DNA of 64,000 nucleotides from JAGXQV01 sp964451375 (lineage in GTDB: Bacteria; Pseudomonadota; Gammaproteobacteria; Burkholderiales; Sulfuricellaceae), in NCBI GenBank assembly GCA_964451375.1, contig CAYVIN010000009.1, positions 1-64,000 on the forward strand, given 5' to 3'. Position numbers and translations under genes: made by a program. Positions 26,126-34,618 of this stretch are shown in pieces. How positions within the stretch are numbered: position 1 is the stretch's first letter; the number at the start of each line of letters is the position of its first letter. The notes below the pieces were generated by a model, which saw only the letters and a list, made by a program, of their open reading frames with translations, did not search any database and was not told the origin of the DNA.

Positions 26126-26632
26126 TCAGATGTACATGCAGATATCGGATTCACCGGCAAAGTCGAAGAACATCGCTGCGCCGGCAAACTCCATGCCATC
26201 GACGAAGTCGCTGTGCTGGAAGCCGAACAGTTCTACGGTCATCTGGCAGGCGATGAATTTTACTTCCGCTTCCTGACAGAGTTCGCGCAGTTCCGCAATG
26301 GTGGCAACGCCGTTGTTCTTAATGGTCTGCTTCATCAGCGCGGTCGCCAACGATTCGAATCCGGGCACGTTGGCCTGAATGACGTTGGGGATGTTCCAGT
26401 TGATGTCGCGGAACCACTTCGGGCCGAACGGCATCTTCATCGGCATACCAGGGTTGCCCAGAGGACTGACCTTAAGGCCGCTCAGATCCTTGCGCACCAA
26501 CTGAAGTCCGTAGAAGGTAAAGAAAACCTGAACTTCATAGCCCAGCGCCGCAGCGGTGGAAGCCAGGATGTACGGGGGGTAAGCCCAATCGAGCGTGCCC
26601 TTGGTGGCGATAATCGCGAGTTTTTTGCTCAT
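26126..26632 (-). CDS. dsrE2: DsrE2-like sulfur-carrier protein (DsrE/F superfamily)
   Basis: 168 residues starting MSKKLAIIATKGTLDWAYPP. It has the DsrE2 helical hydrophobic segments and two cysteines (LCQEAEVKFIACQMTVELFG near 120-139). DsrE2 proteins take part in persulfide relay with TusA and rhodanese in sulfur oxidisers. The start has a GGAGGAAAC ribosome site. It is last in the rhodanese-tusA-dsrE2 run and is followed by a terminator. dsrEFH and hdr genes are not in the window. Confidence 0.9.
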   Translation of the reverse strand: MSKKLAIIATKGTLDWAYPPYILASTAAALGYEVQVFFTFYGLQLVRKDLSGLKVSPLGNPGMPMKMPFGPKWFRDINWNIPNVIQANVPGFESLATALMKQTIKNNGVATIAELRELCQEAEVKFIACQMTVELFGFQHSDFVDGMEFAGAAMFFDFAGESDICMYI

Positions 26633-26697
26633 CGTTTCCTCCGGGGATAAATTGAAATTCAACCAGCTGTATTTTTTTGATTACGGTAGTTGCTGGA

Positions 26698-26925
26698 TTA
26701 CTTCTTCTTGAGGAAGAACATGAATTCGCCGCCCGCTTCAGCGGAGGAAAGCAGTTCGTTGCCGGTCTGCTTGGCGAAGGCTTGCATGTCCTTGACGGAA
26801 CCGGGGTCGGTGGCGATTACCTTGAGCACCTGACCGGCGGTGAGTTCAGCCAGGGTCTTCTTGGTGCGCAGAATCGGCAGGGGGCAGTTCAAACCACGGG
26901 CATCCAGTTCTTTGTCGAAATTCAT
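26698..26925 (-). CDS. tusA: TusA-family sulfur carrier
   Basis: 75 residues, the usual size. The conserved CPLP (Cys-Pro-x-Pro) in ARGLNCPLPILRTKK carries the reactive cysteine that accepts persulfide sulfur. In oxidisers TusA moves sulfur between rhodanese, DsrE2 and the sulfur-oxidising enzymes; in other bacteria it serves tRNA thiolation. The neighbours favour the first role. Confidence 0.95.
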   Translation of the reverse strand: MNFDKELDARGLNCPLPILRTKKTLAELTAGQVLKVIATDPGSVKDMQAFAKQTGNELLSSAEAGGEFMFFLKKK

Positions 26926-27045
26926 TTCGCAGGCTCCTTGTTAGGGTAAAGGTGGGTTAAAAATTAGCGTTTATAATACAGACCACCCGAGATTGCAACC
27001 GGCTATCCGGGGAAATCCCGGAATTGCCGCCTGCATCCCGGAAAG

Positions 27046-27384
27046 TTACGCGGCCTTTCCGAGCGCCAGCCCGGATTGTACCCAGGCCATGATGCCGCCT
27101 TGCAGGTTGTAACATTGTTTATGGCCTTGGGCGGCCATGAATGCACAGGCCTGTGCGGAACGTGCGCCGGTGCGGCAGTAATAAATCTGGGGGGCGTTGC
27201 GATCCAGTTCGGTGGCCTTGAGGGGCAGCAAATGCAGCGGGATATGGCGCGCGCCGCCGATCATGCCGTAAGCCACTTCACCTTCGCTACGCACATCGAT
27301 CAGGTTGATTTCGCCATTTTCCAGGAGTTTCATCAGGCCGCCGGCGTCGATTTCGGCGAATCCGTACATATTCGGGTTAAACAT
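27046..27384 (-). CDS. Single-domain rhodanese (sulfurtransferase)
   Basis: 112 residues. INLIDVRSEGEVAYGMIGGARHIPL and the active-site loop YYCRTGARSAQA, with catalytic Cys near 69, define a one-domain rhodanese. It probably loads persulfide sulfur onto TusA. It is the first gene of the three-gene minus-strand run, with 120 bases to tusA. Its upstream region is shared with the divergent protein kinase and holds a perfect 9-base dyad. Confidence 0.93.
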   Translation of the reverse strand: MFNPNMYGFAEIDAGGLMKLLENGEINLIDVRSEGEVAYGMIGGARHIPLHLLPLKATELDRNAPQIYYCRTGARSAQACAFMAAQGHKQCYNLQGGIMAWVQSGLALGKAA

Positions 27385-27486
27385 CGGTTTTCCTTGGGAA
27401 GCGCGGGTAAAAACATCAGGTTTTTCTAATATACCTAAAATTTTTCGATGCCGTAATTACTATTGTTTATGCTGGCATACCCGATA

Positions 27487-27510
27487 TTTATGCACATTTT
27501 CGTGCATAAA
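27487..27510. promoter_or_regulatory. Perfect dyad between sulfur-carrier operon and protein kinase
   Basis: TTTATGCAC and GTGCATAAA are perfect inverted arms with a six-base spacer, in a 216-base AT-rich divergent intergenic region. The size and symmetry fit an operator for a dimeric regulator. It lies 103 bases from the rhodanese start and 91 bases from the kinase start. No T-run follows on either strand, so it is not a typical terminator. Confidence 0.5.
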
Positions 27511-27600
27511 ATTGTTTCCCCGGCGTTTTGCTAATAAACTGTCTGTGTCGCTAGGTTATTTTTGGTTTTTCCTCCCCCCGAAACAACGCCCTTACACCAG

Positions 27601-29778
27601 ATGAAAATCGACGATCCACGCCACGTCCGCGCCTATTTCGAGAATCTGGTCATCGCGTCTTTGTTGATCCCGAATTACAAGGACGATAGAACCATCCGGC
27701 TGTTTTTGAAGCAATTCGGCGAAGTCGCCGAACAACATCGCGAACCGCCGCTGGGCTTCACTTTGCAGACACTGCTGGCGGAAGCCAAAAAAAGTATCGA
27801 AGAACCGGCCACCCTGCTGGATTTGTACGATTCCAACCTGGCTTTGTTGGCGACGGTTCCCGACGTTACTCTCAAGAAAACCCTGCTCGAAACGCTACAG
27901 GTCGCCATCGAGGCGGGAATGGAAGACGCTTGCACCAAAAGCCGCTTGATCGAACCGGCGCGCAGGATGTTCGACACCCGCCAGCCGCAACAAGCCGCTC
28001 CCAAGACCGCCCCTCGCGCTGCGCCAACCGTGATGGCCGGCGCGGCGGACGCCACCCGGATTGCCGGGGGAGGGACGGCGGGGGCAACGGTGATGGCCCC
28101 GGCGGCGGGCAACGCCGGCGCCACCATGATGCCAACCCAGACCGTGCAGGCAACGCTTGCCACGCCGCGTCCGGCCTCGTCGGGCGGGGTGCCGCGTCCC
28201 GGTGCGGAACACCTTCATGCCCTGCCGCCCGGCTACCGGCTCAATGAATTTGAATTCGATAAAGTGCTCGGTGTGGGCGGTTTTGGCATTACCTATCTGG
28301 GCAAAGACACCACGCTGAATCTCAAGGTCGCGATCAAGGAATACCTGCCCAACGAACTGGCGTTGCGCGACGATAATTACAACGTGTTACCCAAGTCTGC
28401 CGACTGCGAGGAAACCTATAACTGGGGACTCGACCGCTTTCTTCAGGAAGCCCGTCTGCTGGCGCGTTTCAACCATCCCAACATCGTCCGGGTGCTGCGT
28501 TTTTTCGAGGCCAACAGCACCGCCTACATGATGATGCAGTACGAAGATGGCGAAAGTCTGGAAGAAAAACTCAAGAAATTGGGCGGGCCGCCTGACGAAG
28601 CCTATTTGCAGGGCATCCTGTTTCCCCTTCTCGACGGTCTCAAGGTCATGCACGATCAGGGATTCCTGCATCGCGACATCAAGCCCGGCAACATCTATAT
28701 CCGGCGCGCCGACGGCAGCCCGGTGTTGCTCGATTTCGGCGCGGCGCGCCAGCAGATGCGCGGCCAGGAGCAGATGACCGCCATCGTCACCCCCGGTTAT
28801 GCGCCTTTTGAGCAATATTTCACCGACGGCTGCCAGGGGCCGTGGTCGGATATCTATGCGTTCGGCGCGGTGGTTTACAAGGCCATCACCGGCAAACAGC
28901 CGCCCGAAGCCGCCAGCCGCGTCAAGAAAGACACCATGCTGCCTGCCGTTCAAGTCGGGGCGGGGCGTTATTCCGACAAATTTCTGCGCGCCATCGACTG
29001 GGCCCTGCAAACCGATGAAAAGAAGCGCCCGCAGAGTATCGCCGACTGGCAGCGCGCCCTGACAACGCTGGCGCAAGGCGATGCGGGTCAACCCGGCGCG
29101 GCGGACGCCACCCGTACCATGGCGGTGCAAACCCGTCACGTAGCGTCGCCGCAAACCACTTTGCTGCGCAATGCGCCGGAACGTGACGACCACCCGGACT
29201 CCCATTTTTATCAGGAAGCGCAGACGAGCCACTGGCCCCGGCGGATCTTCTGGATATTGCTGCTGGTTGGGCTGGGCGGAGGTGGGGCGTATTTCGCCCA
29301 AAATCCCGACGATGCCCGTGAAGTCGCGCTCAAGGGGGCGAACTGGGCATGGGCCAACGACTATCCGGGAGTTGCGCTGCCGATTTACGAGTATTACGAC
29401 AATGCCGACGACGTGCAGATTCCCATGCGTGTGGCGACGATGTATGAAGAAGGCAAGGGCGCGGACGCCGACAAGAATATCGCTTATGCCTGGTATCTCA
29501 AGGCGGCGGAACGCGGCGATTCAGCCGCCGCGCTGCAAGTCGCCCGCATGGCCGAACGCGGCGATGTCGAGGGTGCCGACCTGGCCGCCGCCGTAGAGTG
29601 GTATCGCAAGGCCGCCGAGGCGGGGCAGTCGGAAGCCCAGTTCCGTCTGGGCATCGCCTACCTGCGTGAAGACAATCTCAAACTCCGCCCCAATCCCGCC
29701 GAAAGCAGCAAATGGTTGACTTCGGCGGCGAAGCAGGGGCACGTCAAGGCGCGCGAACTCCTCAAGCTGATCCGCTGA
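27601..29778 (+). CDS. Membrane-anchored Ser/Thr protein kinase with Sel1 repeats
   Basis: 725 residues. An N-terminal helical domain of about 130 residues has no recognised family, followed by an Ala/Thr-rich linker. The kinase domain is near 220-490 with GVGGFGITY, Lys255 (VAIKEYLP), HRDIKPGN (Asp359), DFGAA (Asp378) and TPGYAPFEQY. A second linker follows, one membrane helix near 560-580 (WILLLVGLGGGGAYF), then Sel1-like repeats in the periplasmic or external tail. The ATG at 27601 opens MKIDDPRHVRAY. Both linkers contain the identical heptapeptide GAADATR. It probably signals across the membrane by phosphorylating itself or partners; no phosphatase or FHA gene is adjacent. Confidence 0.92.
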   Translation: MKIDDPRHVRAYFENLVIASLLIPNYKDDRTIRLFLKQFGEVAEQHREPPLGFTLQTLLAEAKKSIEEPATLLDLYDSNLALLATVPDVTLKKTLLETLQVAIEAGMEDACTKSRLIEPARRMFDTRQPQQAAPKTAPRAAPTVMAGAADATRIAGGGTAGATVMAPAAGNAGATMMPTQTVQATLATPRPASSGGVPRPGAEHLHALPPGYRLNEFEFDKVLGVGGFGITYLGKDTTLNLKVAIKEYLPNELALRDDNYNVLPKSADCEETYNWGLDRFLQEARLLARFNHPNIVRVLRFFEANSTAYMMMQYEDGESLEEKLKKLGGPPDEAYLQGILFPLLDGLKVMHDQGFLHRDIKPGNIYIRRADGSPVLLDFGAARQQMRGQEQMTAIVTPGYAPFEQYFTDGCQGPWSDIYAFGAVVYKAITGKQPPEAASRVKKDTMLPAVQVGAGRYSDKFLRAIDWALQTDEKKRPQSIADWQRALTTLAQGDAGQPGAADATRTMAVQTRHVASPQTTLLRNAPERDDHPDSHFYQEAQTSHWPRRIFWILLLVGLGGGGAYFAQNPDDAREVALKGANWAWANDYPGVALPIYEYYDNADDVQIPMRVATMYEEGKGADADKNIAYAWYLKAAERGDSAAALQVARMAERGDVEGADLAAAVEWYRKAAEAGQSEAQFRLGIAYLREDNLKLRPNPAESSKWLTSAAKQGHVKARELLKLIR

Positions 29779-29929
29779 CCTTTCCCGCACAGGATTGCCC
29801 CCCGCAGCGATCCATGCTTCATGAGTGTTTGGCTGTTGATTCGTAACTGTTCAGGGGCTGGGGACTAGTAGTCAGTCAATGGAAAACGCCTTGATGTAGG
29901 ATGCCCCCGGCGGAACCGCTGAGGTTGGA

Positions 29930-30004
29930 ATGATCGTACTCGACACCAACGTCGTCTCCGAAGCATGAAGCCCGAACCGCGCCCCACGGTGTTCGCGGCA
30001 AAAC
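29930..30004 (+). pseudogene. VapC N-terminal fragment with frameshift
   Basis: MIVLDTNVVSEA is a typical PIN-toxin start but hits TGA at 29966. A one-base shift restores MKPEPRPTVFA, the usual continuation, after which similarity ends. It is the remains of a VapC toxin. Confidence 0.65.
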
Positions 30005-30220
30005 AAAAATGGCCGTGCTTGGCGCTGCTATGTGTAAGCTTGTCCATCTGTGCTTCTGCGTGTTCAAAAAATGCACTCCGAATCGCCGTGACTACGCAAT
30101 TTCCGCTTGATGGGCGAGACGGTATTTGCATGGGATTGGGATAATTCAGCGTTACCCTAATTGGCGAAAACCACAAGAAGCTCCTTCGGTGTACAAACGC
30201 GTGGAATATTTCCGGTTTGA

Positions 30221-30370
30221 ATCCATACTGATCAGGCGGACAGAGGAACTCTTGCGTTGGAGTACATACGAGCCGTTCAATGTCAGTTACATTCGGTAGC
30301 TCCTTACGCTTTGGGCATCATACCGATCACGCCCGCCGCGCTTCTTGATTTGCTGAGGAAAGAACCCTGA
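30221..30370 (+). pseudogene. C-terminal fragment of a toxin, probably PIN family
   Basis: Open for 49 codons to the TGA at 30368 with no start codon; it ends IIPITPAALLDLLRKEP, similar to the end of PIN-family toxins. The stop overlaps the next gene's lost start as CTGA, where ATGA would be expected. The family call is tentative. Confidence 0.4.
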
Positions 30371-30600
30371 GCGCTCTCACCGTCCGTTTACCCGAATCCC
30401 TGCACAACAGCATCAAGGAACTGGCGCGCGGGGAGGGGATTTCCTTCAATTAGTTCATCGCCGGAGCCTGCGGTGAAAAGATGGTGGTGCTGAAAACCCT
30501 GGAATTCCTGCGCCACGAAGCGGTACAAGGTCGGCGCGAAGACTTCGACCGCTACTTGGCAGCCATTCCCGATGCAGAGCCAGTTGCCGGGGATGAATAG
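30367..30600 (+). pseudogene. RHH (Arc/HicB-like) antitoxin with lost start and TAG
   Basis: Reads SALTVRLPESLHNSIKELA, GEGISFN, then TAG at 30451-30453, then FIAGACGEKMVVLKTLEFL and on to a normal end at 30600 (78 codons). Family members read SxNQF here, so the stop is probably CAG to TAG. The expected ATG is CTG. The rest of 29779-30940 holds no intact gene. Confidence 0.65.
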
Positions 30601-30946
30601 GGGTGGGGGGTGTGGATACGAACTCAATACATTGCTGAATTTGAGAATGAGCAAGCAGGTCGAGTAGCAGGGTTGGCGTTTGTTTGCGTAACCCGATCTA
30701 CGTTAATTCAGGGAAATGGATGTTGCGAGACTTCGGCCCCGAAGCTCGCTCAGCCCGTGTCAAAGAGTCTCGGAATGTGATTTTGCAAGACTTGACCCCA
30801 TGACTCGCATTTCCTGTTTGCGCCGTAGCGTTACCCCCGCCCCCAACCAGCATGGCCTTGATCAGCCTGCGGGTTCCTGATCCCGGTCGCGACATCAGGA
30901 ACACTTCCTCGCCAGTTCGGCTGCTGCTACCGGGGCGGCCCGAGAG

Positions 30947-31516
30947 TTGTTCCTGAGATTCTTTGCGTAAAAATGTAGAACGCCAATCCACCGCGCTTGG
31001 CGGGTTACTAACCACTAACTGAGCAGGCGGATCGTCAGCTTTGCTGAGCCGCAGGGAGGGCGAAATTCGTAGGATGTGCTGACGATAGGAAGCGCATCNN
31101 NNNNNNNNNNNNNNNNNNNNNNNNNNNNNNNNNNNNNNNNNNNNNNNNNNNNNNNNNNNNNNNNNNNNNNNNNNNNNNNNNNNNNNNNNNNNNNNNNNCG
31201 CTTGTTCCTGATGTTCTTGGCGTAAAAATGTAGAACGCCTATCCACCGGGCTTAGTGGGTTACTGACCACTAACTGAGCAGGCGGGTAGTCAGTTTTTCT
31301 GAGCCGCAGGGAGGGCGAAATTCGTAGGATGTGCTGACGATAGGAAGCGCATCGCTCGCGAGCATTATTGGCGATCCGCGACAGATGCGCCTCGTCCCTC
31401 GGCACATCCTACGGCCTGCGGCGGATGGGCGGCCTGACGCTTGTTCCTGATGTTCTTGGCGTAAAAATGTAGAACGCCTATCCACCGGGCTTGGCGGGTT
31501 ACTAACCACTAACATT
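30947..31516. repeat. Tandem ~239-bp repeats flanking an assembly gap
   Basis: The unit begins TTGTTCCTGA at 30947, 31202 and 31441; the last two are 239 bases apart and the third copy is cut short near 31516. Each full unit contains a stem-forming pair, GTAGGATGTGCTGACGA against the inverted CGGCACATCCTAC, typical of dispersed palindromic repeats in proteobacteria. Open frames running through it are spurious. Confidence 0.85.
31099..31198. other. Assembly gap (100 N)
   Basis: Exactly 100 N inside the tandem repeat, a standard placeholder for a gap of unknown length. The true repeat number, and even the adjacency of the two flanks, cannot be taken from this sequence. Confidence 0.99.
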
Positions 31517-31531
31517 CCGGGGGTTTGGAAG

Positions 31532-31656
31532 GGTGGGAGGGCCGCCCCGGCGCGACGGAGGCAGGCACCGGGTTAACCTCTCCCGTGCGTTGGGGAGACT
31601 ACGTTCCCTGGCGGCTTCCGTTTACCACAAATCGCCCCGAGGGCGGGCCTCCCACC
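31532..31656. ncRNA. Candidate structured RNA or foldback element
   Basis: A 16-base outer stem with one mismatch (31532-31547 with 31641-31656) encloses smaller hairpins: GCAC-C-GGG with CCCGTGC, GGGA with TCCC, and GGCG with CGCC. A CACCGG/CCGGTG hairpin lies at the 3' edge. On the minus strand it reads GGGACACCGGTGAAGTCC, loosely like the start of a cobalamin riboswitch, but the B12 box and the CCCCCGCAACUGUAA core are absent. It sits between the flavoprotein gene and the repeats, with no gene downstream on either strand. Confidence 0.35.
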
Positions 31657-31700
31657 GGGACTTCACCGGTGTCCCTACCCCAGCGTTTCAATTTGACGAC

Positions 31701-33086
31701 CTACGCGTCAGGCGCATCGGGAAACAACTTCCCCGGATTCAGGATGTTGTTGGGATCGAAGACCCGCTTTACGGCGCGCATCAGGGCGAGGGTGGGCGGG
31801 TCGATTTCGCGGGGGACGAAAGGGCGTTTTTCGCGGCCTACCCCGTGTTCCCCGGAGAGGGTGCCGCCGAGGTTGAGCACCAGGGTGAATACTTCGTCGA
31901 GGCAGGCTTCGGCGCGGCGCATTTCGTCGACGTCGTCGGGGTGGGCGAGGAGGTTGACGTGGATGTTGCCGTTGCCGGCGTGGCCGAAGTTGGCGTTGGC
32001 GATGCGGTGTTTTTGGCTGAGTTCACCGAGTCCGCGCAGCAGTTCGGGCAGGCGCGATACCGGTACGACGATGTCTTCGTTGATTTTGCGCGGGGCGATG
32101 TCGCGCAGCAGCGGCGAAAGCGCCTTGCGCGCGACCCACAGGGCTTTGGTGTCGGCGACCTGTTGCGCCTGGATCAGGCCGGGGGTGGCGCAGGCTTGCA
32201 GGATCAGTTGCGCGGCGGCGGCGATTTCCGTGGCCGCGCCATCCACTTCGATCATCAACATGGCGCGGGCGTCATCCGGGATCATGCCGGGATGTTTGGC
32301 GCGGATCAGGTCGAGCGAGGCGGCGTCGAGGAATTCCAGGGCGCTGGGGGTGAGCGATTGCGCCATGATGGCGGCGATGGCGTGGGCGCAACTGTCGATG
32401 TCGCGGTAATGGGCGGTCAGCCCGCCGACCGCCTGGGGTAGCGGGGTGAGTTTCAGGGTGGCTTCGACGATCACCGCGAGGGTGCCTTCCGAGCCGATGA
32501 TGAGGCGGGTGAGGTCATAACCGACCACGCCTTTGGTGGTGTAACACCCGGCAGTGATCAGTTCCCCCGCGCCTGTGACGGCTTTCAGGCCCAGTACGTG
32601 GTCGCGGGTGACGCCGTATTTGACGGCGTGGGGGCCGCCGGAGCAGGTGGCGAGGTTGCCGCCGATGCTGCAATACGCGGCGCTGGAAGGATCGGGCGGC
32701 CAGAAAAAGCCGTGTTGTTTGGCGGCGTCCTGGATTTCCTGGTTGAGTACGCCGGGTTCTGCGACGATCACCCGGTTGGCCGGATCGATTTTGACGATGC
32801 GCCGCATTCTTTCCAGCGACAGCGCCACGCCGCCGCGTTCCGGGACGCTCCCGCCGGCGGTGCCGGTGCCGCGTCCACGCGCGGTAACCGGGATTTTGAA
32901 CTGGTGGCACAGGCGCACGGTGTTTTGCACGTCTGCGGCGTGGCGCGCAAATACCACCGCTTGCGGGGGAAATATCTTGCGGCTGTTGTCGTAGCCGTAG
33001 ACATAACAATCCGTCGGGTCGGTGCGCAGATTATCCGGGCCGACGGCGGCGCTCAGGCGTTTCAGGAATTCGCCGGGAAGCTTCAT
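31701..33086 (-). CDS. FAD-linked oxidase, GlcD/D-lactate dehydrogenase type
   Basis: 461 residues. The FAD-binding PCMH domain is near 35-215 (VTARGRGTGTAGGSVPERGG, PDPSSAAYCSIGGNLATCSGG), and the C-terminal cap has NFGHAGNGNIHVNLL and GEHGVGREK with the metal-binding histidines. The family oxidises 2-hydroxy acids such as D-lactate or glycolate; the exact substrate is not readable. No glcE, glcF or lactate permease lies nearby. The ATG overlaps the preceding gene's TGA (33083-33086), so translation is coupled. Confidence 0.92.
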   Translation of the reverse strand: MKLPGEFLKRLSAAVGPDNLRTDPTDCYVYGYDNSRKIFPPQAVVFARHAADVQNTVRLCHQFKIPVTARGRGTGTAGGSVPERGGVALSLERMRRIVKIDPANRVIVAEPGVLNQEIQDAAKQHGFFWPPDPSSAAYCSIGGNLATCSGGPHAVKYGVTRDHVLGLKAVTGAGELITAGCYTTKGVVGYDLTRLIIGSEGTLAVIVEATLKLTPLPQAVGGLTAHYRDIDSCAHAIAAIMAQSLTPSALEFLDAASLDLIRAKHPGMIPDDARAMLMIEVDGAATEIAAAAQLILQACATPGLIQAQQVADTKALWVARKALSPLLRDIAPRKINEDIVVPVSRLPELLRGLGELSQKHRIANANFGHAGNGNIHVNLLAHPDDVDEMRRAEACLDEVFTLVLNLGGTLSGEHGVGREKRPFVPREIDPPTLALMRAVKRVFDPNNILNPGKLFPDAPDA

Positions 33087-33874
33087 CGGGATGGGGCTTT
33101 GAGTTTGGCCAGCACCTTGCCGCCGGCGTAGTCGTAGAACCACACTTCCAGCAGGTTGGCGACCACGTAGCGCTTTTTCAGCATGTAGTCGTAAGGCGCG
33201 GTGTCGGTGGCTTTCCAGAACGTGCTGCTTTGGCTGTGCCAGGGCGCGGCGAGGCGGCATACCGCGAGCATCCGCAGGTTGCCTTGCAGCACGGCCAGGG
33301 CTTCGGCCTGGGGCAGCGCGACAGTGGCGGCAAACCCTGCGTCATCGTCGCTGCTGCGCGGATAGAAATCGTAAAGGTTGGCGAAAGTCACCATGTATTC
33401 ATATTTCCACACGTCGGACGGCGTTTTTTCGACGGTCACTTCCTTCAGCGGCAAAAACTTGTAGCGGTAATAGTCGGTGGTTTTCGGATCGGCCAGCGGC
33501 GTCCAGTTCCATCCCTCGGTGACATGGTTGCCGGTCATCACGTAGCGAATCTCCAGTACACCGCGTTTGCCGTCGTAGCCCAGCACCGGGTTGCCGGGAA
33601 CCGCGTTTAAATCGACGCTGAAAGCGAACAATCCGTCCGCCGGTTGGAGTGCAGTCGGCGCTTCGCCGGGTTGGAGCGGCGCGAGGCGGGCATAGAGGCC
33701 CATGCCGTCATGGCCTTCGTAGCGCGCCGGCAGTTGCCGCGCGGCGCGGTCGAACGGCGCGGTGGCGTATTCGACGGCGGCGGTGGTGTGGATTTCCACC
33801 GCCGGGGCAAGGGTGACCGCGTACGTCGGCAGCGCCACAAGTGCGGCGGCGAGGAGGAACCGGGAAATATTCAT
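33083..33874 (-). CDS. Exported protein of unknown function
   Basis: 263 residues with a signal peptide (MNISRFLLAAALVALPTYA). The mature part has several aromatic-rich segments (WKYEYMVTFANLYDFYPRS, KRYVVANLLEVWFYDYAGG) and no recognised motif. It starts one base after the rfaE2 stop and overlaps the flavoprotein start by four bases, so the three genes form one transcription unit. Possibly a periplasmic beta-rich protein. Confidence 0.75.
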   Translation of the reverse strand: MNISRFLLAAALVALPTYAVTLAPAVEIHTTAAVEYATAPFDRAARQLPARYEGHDGMGLYARLAPLQPGEAPTALQPADGLFAFSVDLNAVPGNPVLGYDGKRGVLEIRYVMTGNHVTEGWNWTPLADPKTTDYYRYKFLPLKEVTVEKTPSDVWKYEYMVTFANLYDFYPRSSDDDAGFAATVALPQAEALAVLQGNLRMLAVCRLAAPWHSQSSTFWKATDTAPYDYMLKKRYVVANLLEVWFYDYAGGKVLAKLKAPSR

Positions 33875-33875
33875 T

Positions 33876-34355
33876 TTATAAGGCGCGAATTTTTTTGAGC
33901 GTGGCGGTGGTGGAACGCTCGTGACGAAACGGGATCGAGTGGACGCTGCCGCCCCAGCCCTGCACTTCGGCGGCGCCGACGATTTTGTCGGGCGTCCAGT
34001 CGCCGCCCTTGACCAGGATATCGGGACGGCAGGCGAGAATCAGGTTGAGGGGGGTGTCTTCCTCGAACAACGTCACCAGCGAAACACATTCCAGCGCCGC
34101 AAGCACCGCCATGCGGTCTTCCTGAGTGTTGATGGGACGGTCATCGCCCTTGCCGAGGCGTTTTACCGAGGCGTCGCTATTGACCCCGATGATCAGGCTC
34201 GCCCCCAGCGCCCGCGCCTGGGCAAGATAGGTGACATGACCGCGATGCAGGATGTCGAAACAGCCGTTGGTGAAGACCAGCGGACGGGGCAACAGCGCCA
34301 CCCGCGCCGCAAGGTCGGCGGCGGAGCAGATTTTGGATTCGAAAAGGGGAGCCAT
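33876..34355 (-). CDS. rfaE2: D-glycero-beta-D-manno-heptose 1-phosphate adenylyltransferase (RfaE2)
   Basis: 159 residues: the nucleotidyltransferase half of HldE as a separate protein. TNGCFDILHRGHVTYL has the HxGH site; GVNSDASVKRLGKG and DILVKGGDWTPDKIVGA follow. It transfers AMP to heptose 1-phosphate in ADP-heptose synthesis for lipopolysaccharide. The diaA/gmhA-type isomerase lies close by (35185-35775), fitting an envelope cluster, although that gene may serve DNA replication. Confidence 0.94.
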   Translation of the reverse strand: MAPLFESKICSAADLAARVALLPRPLVFTNGCFDILHRGHVTYLAQARALGASLIIGVNSDASVKRLGKGDDRPINTQEDRMAVLAALECVSLVTLFEEDTPLNLILACRPDILVKGGDWTPDKIVGAAEVQGWGGSVHSIPFRHERSTTATLKKIRAL

Positions 34356-34358
34356 TAT

Positions 34359-34614
34359 ATAAATGCTTAGTGTTTAATTCTTAATGCTTAATTGTGGTTG
34401 GCAAGGCGTCGGCCAGTTCGATCTTAAAGGTAACCACTCAGAACCACGCTAAACGGACTTGACAAGCCCCTCGCCCGCAGGCGGGAGAGGGGTTGGGGAG
34501 AGGGCGGCGGCATATCGGCGCAGTTTGTCGAAGCTGCACCACTTTTATGCCCTTCAGGGTGCGCTCCCGTGGGCGAGTTGAGGTAAGCCAATGATTAAAC
34601 ATTAAACATTGCTT
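34359..34614. repeat. Split heptamer foldback with REP-like insert
   Basis: The left arm 34360-34392 has TGCTTAG/TGTTTAA-type units and the right arm near 34590-34612 has ATTAAAC units. They are far apart because about 195 bases lie between. That insert includes a palindrome at 34466-34505 built on CCCCTCGCCCGCAGGCGGG followed by GAGAGGGG. The insert looks like a later arrival in an ordinary foldback element (inference). Confidence 0.7.
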
Positions 34615-34618
34615 TCCC

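Noticed and set aside
30698..31405. 235-codon frame through the N run
   Set aside because: It is translated across the assembly gap and tandem repeats, so it is an artefact.
31532..31690. Firm call of a cobalamin riboswitch on the minus strand
   Set aside because: Only the GGGACACCGGTGAAGTCC-like start fits; the B12 box and the CCCCCGCAACUGUAA core are absent and no gene follows.
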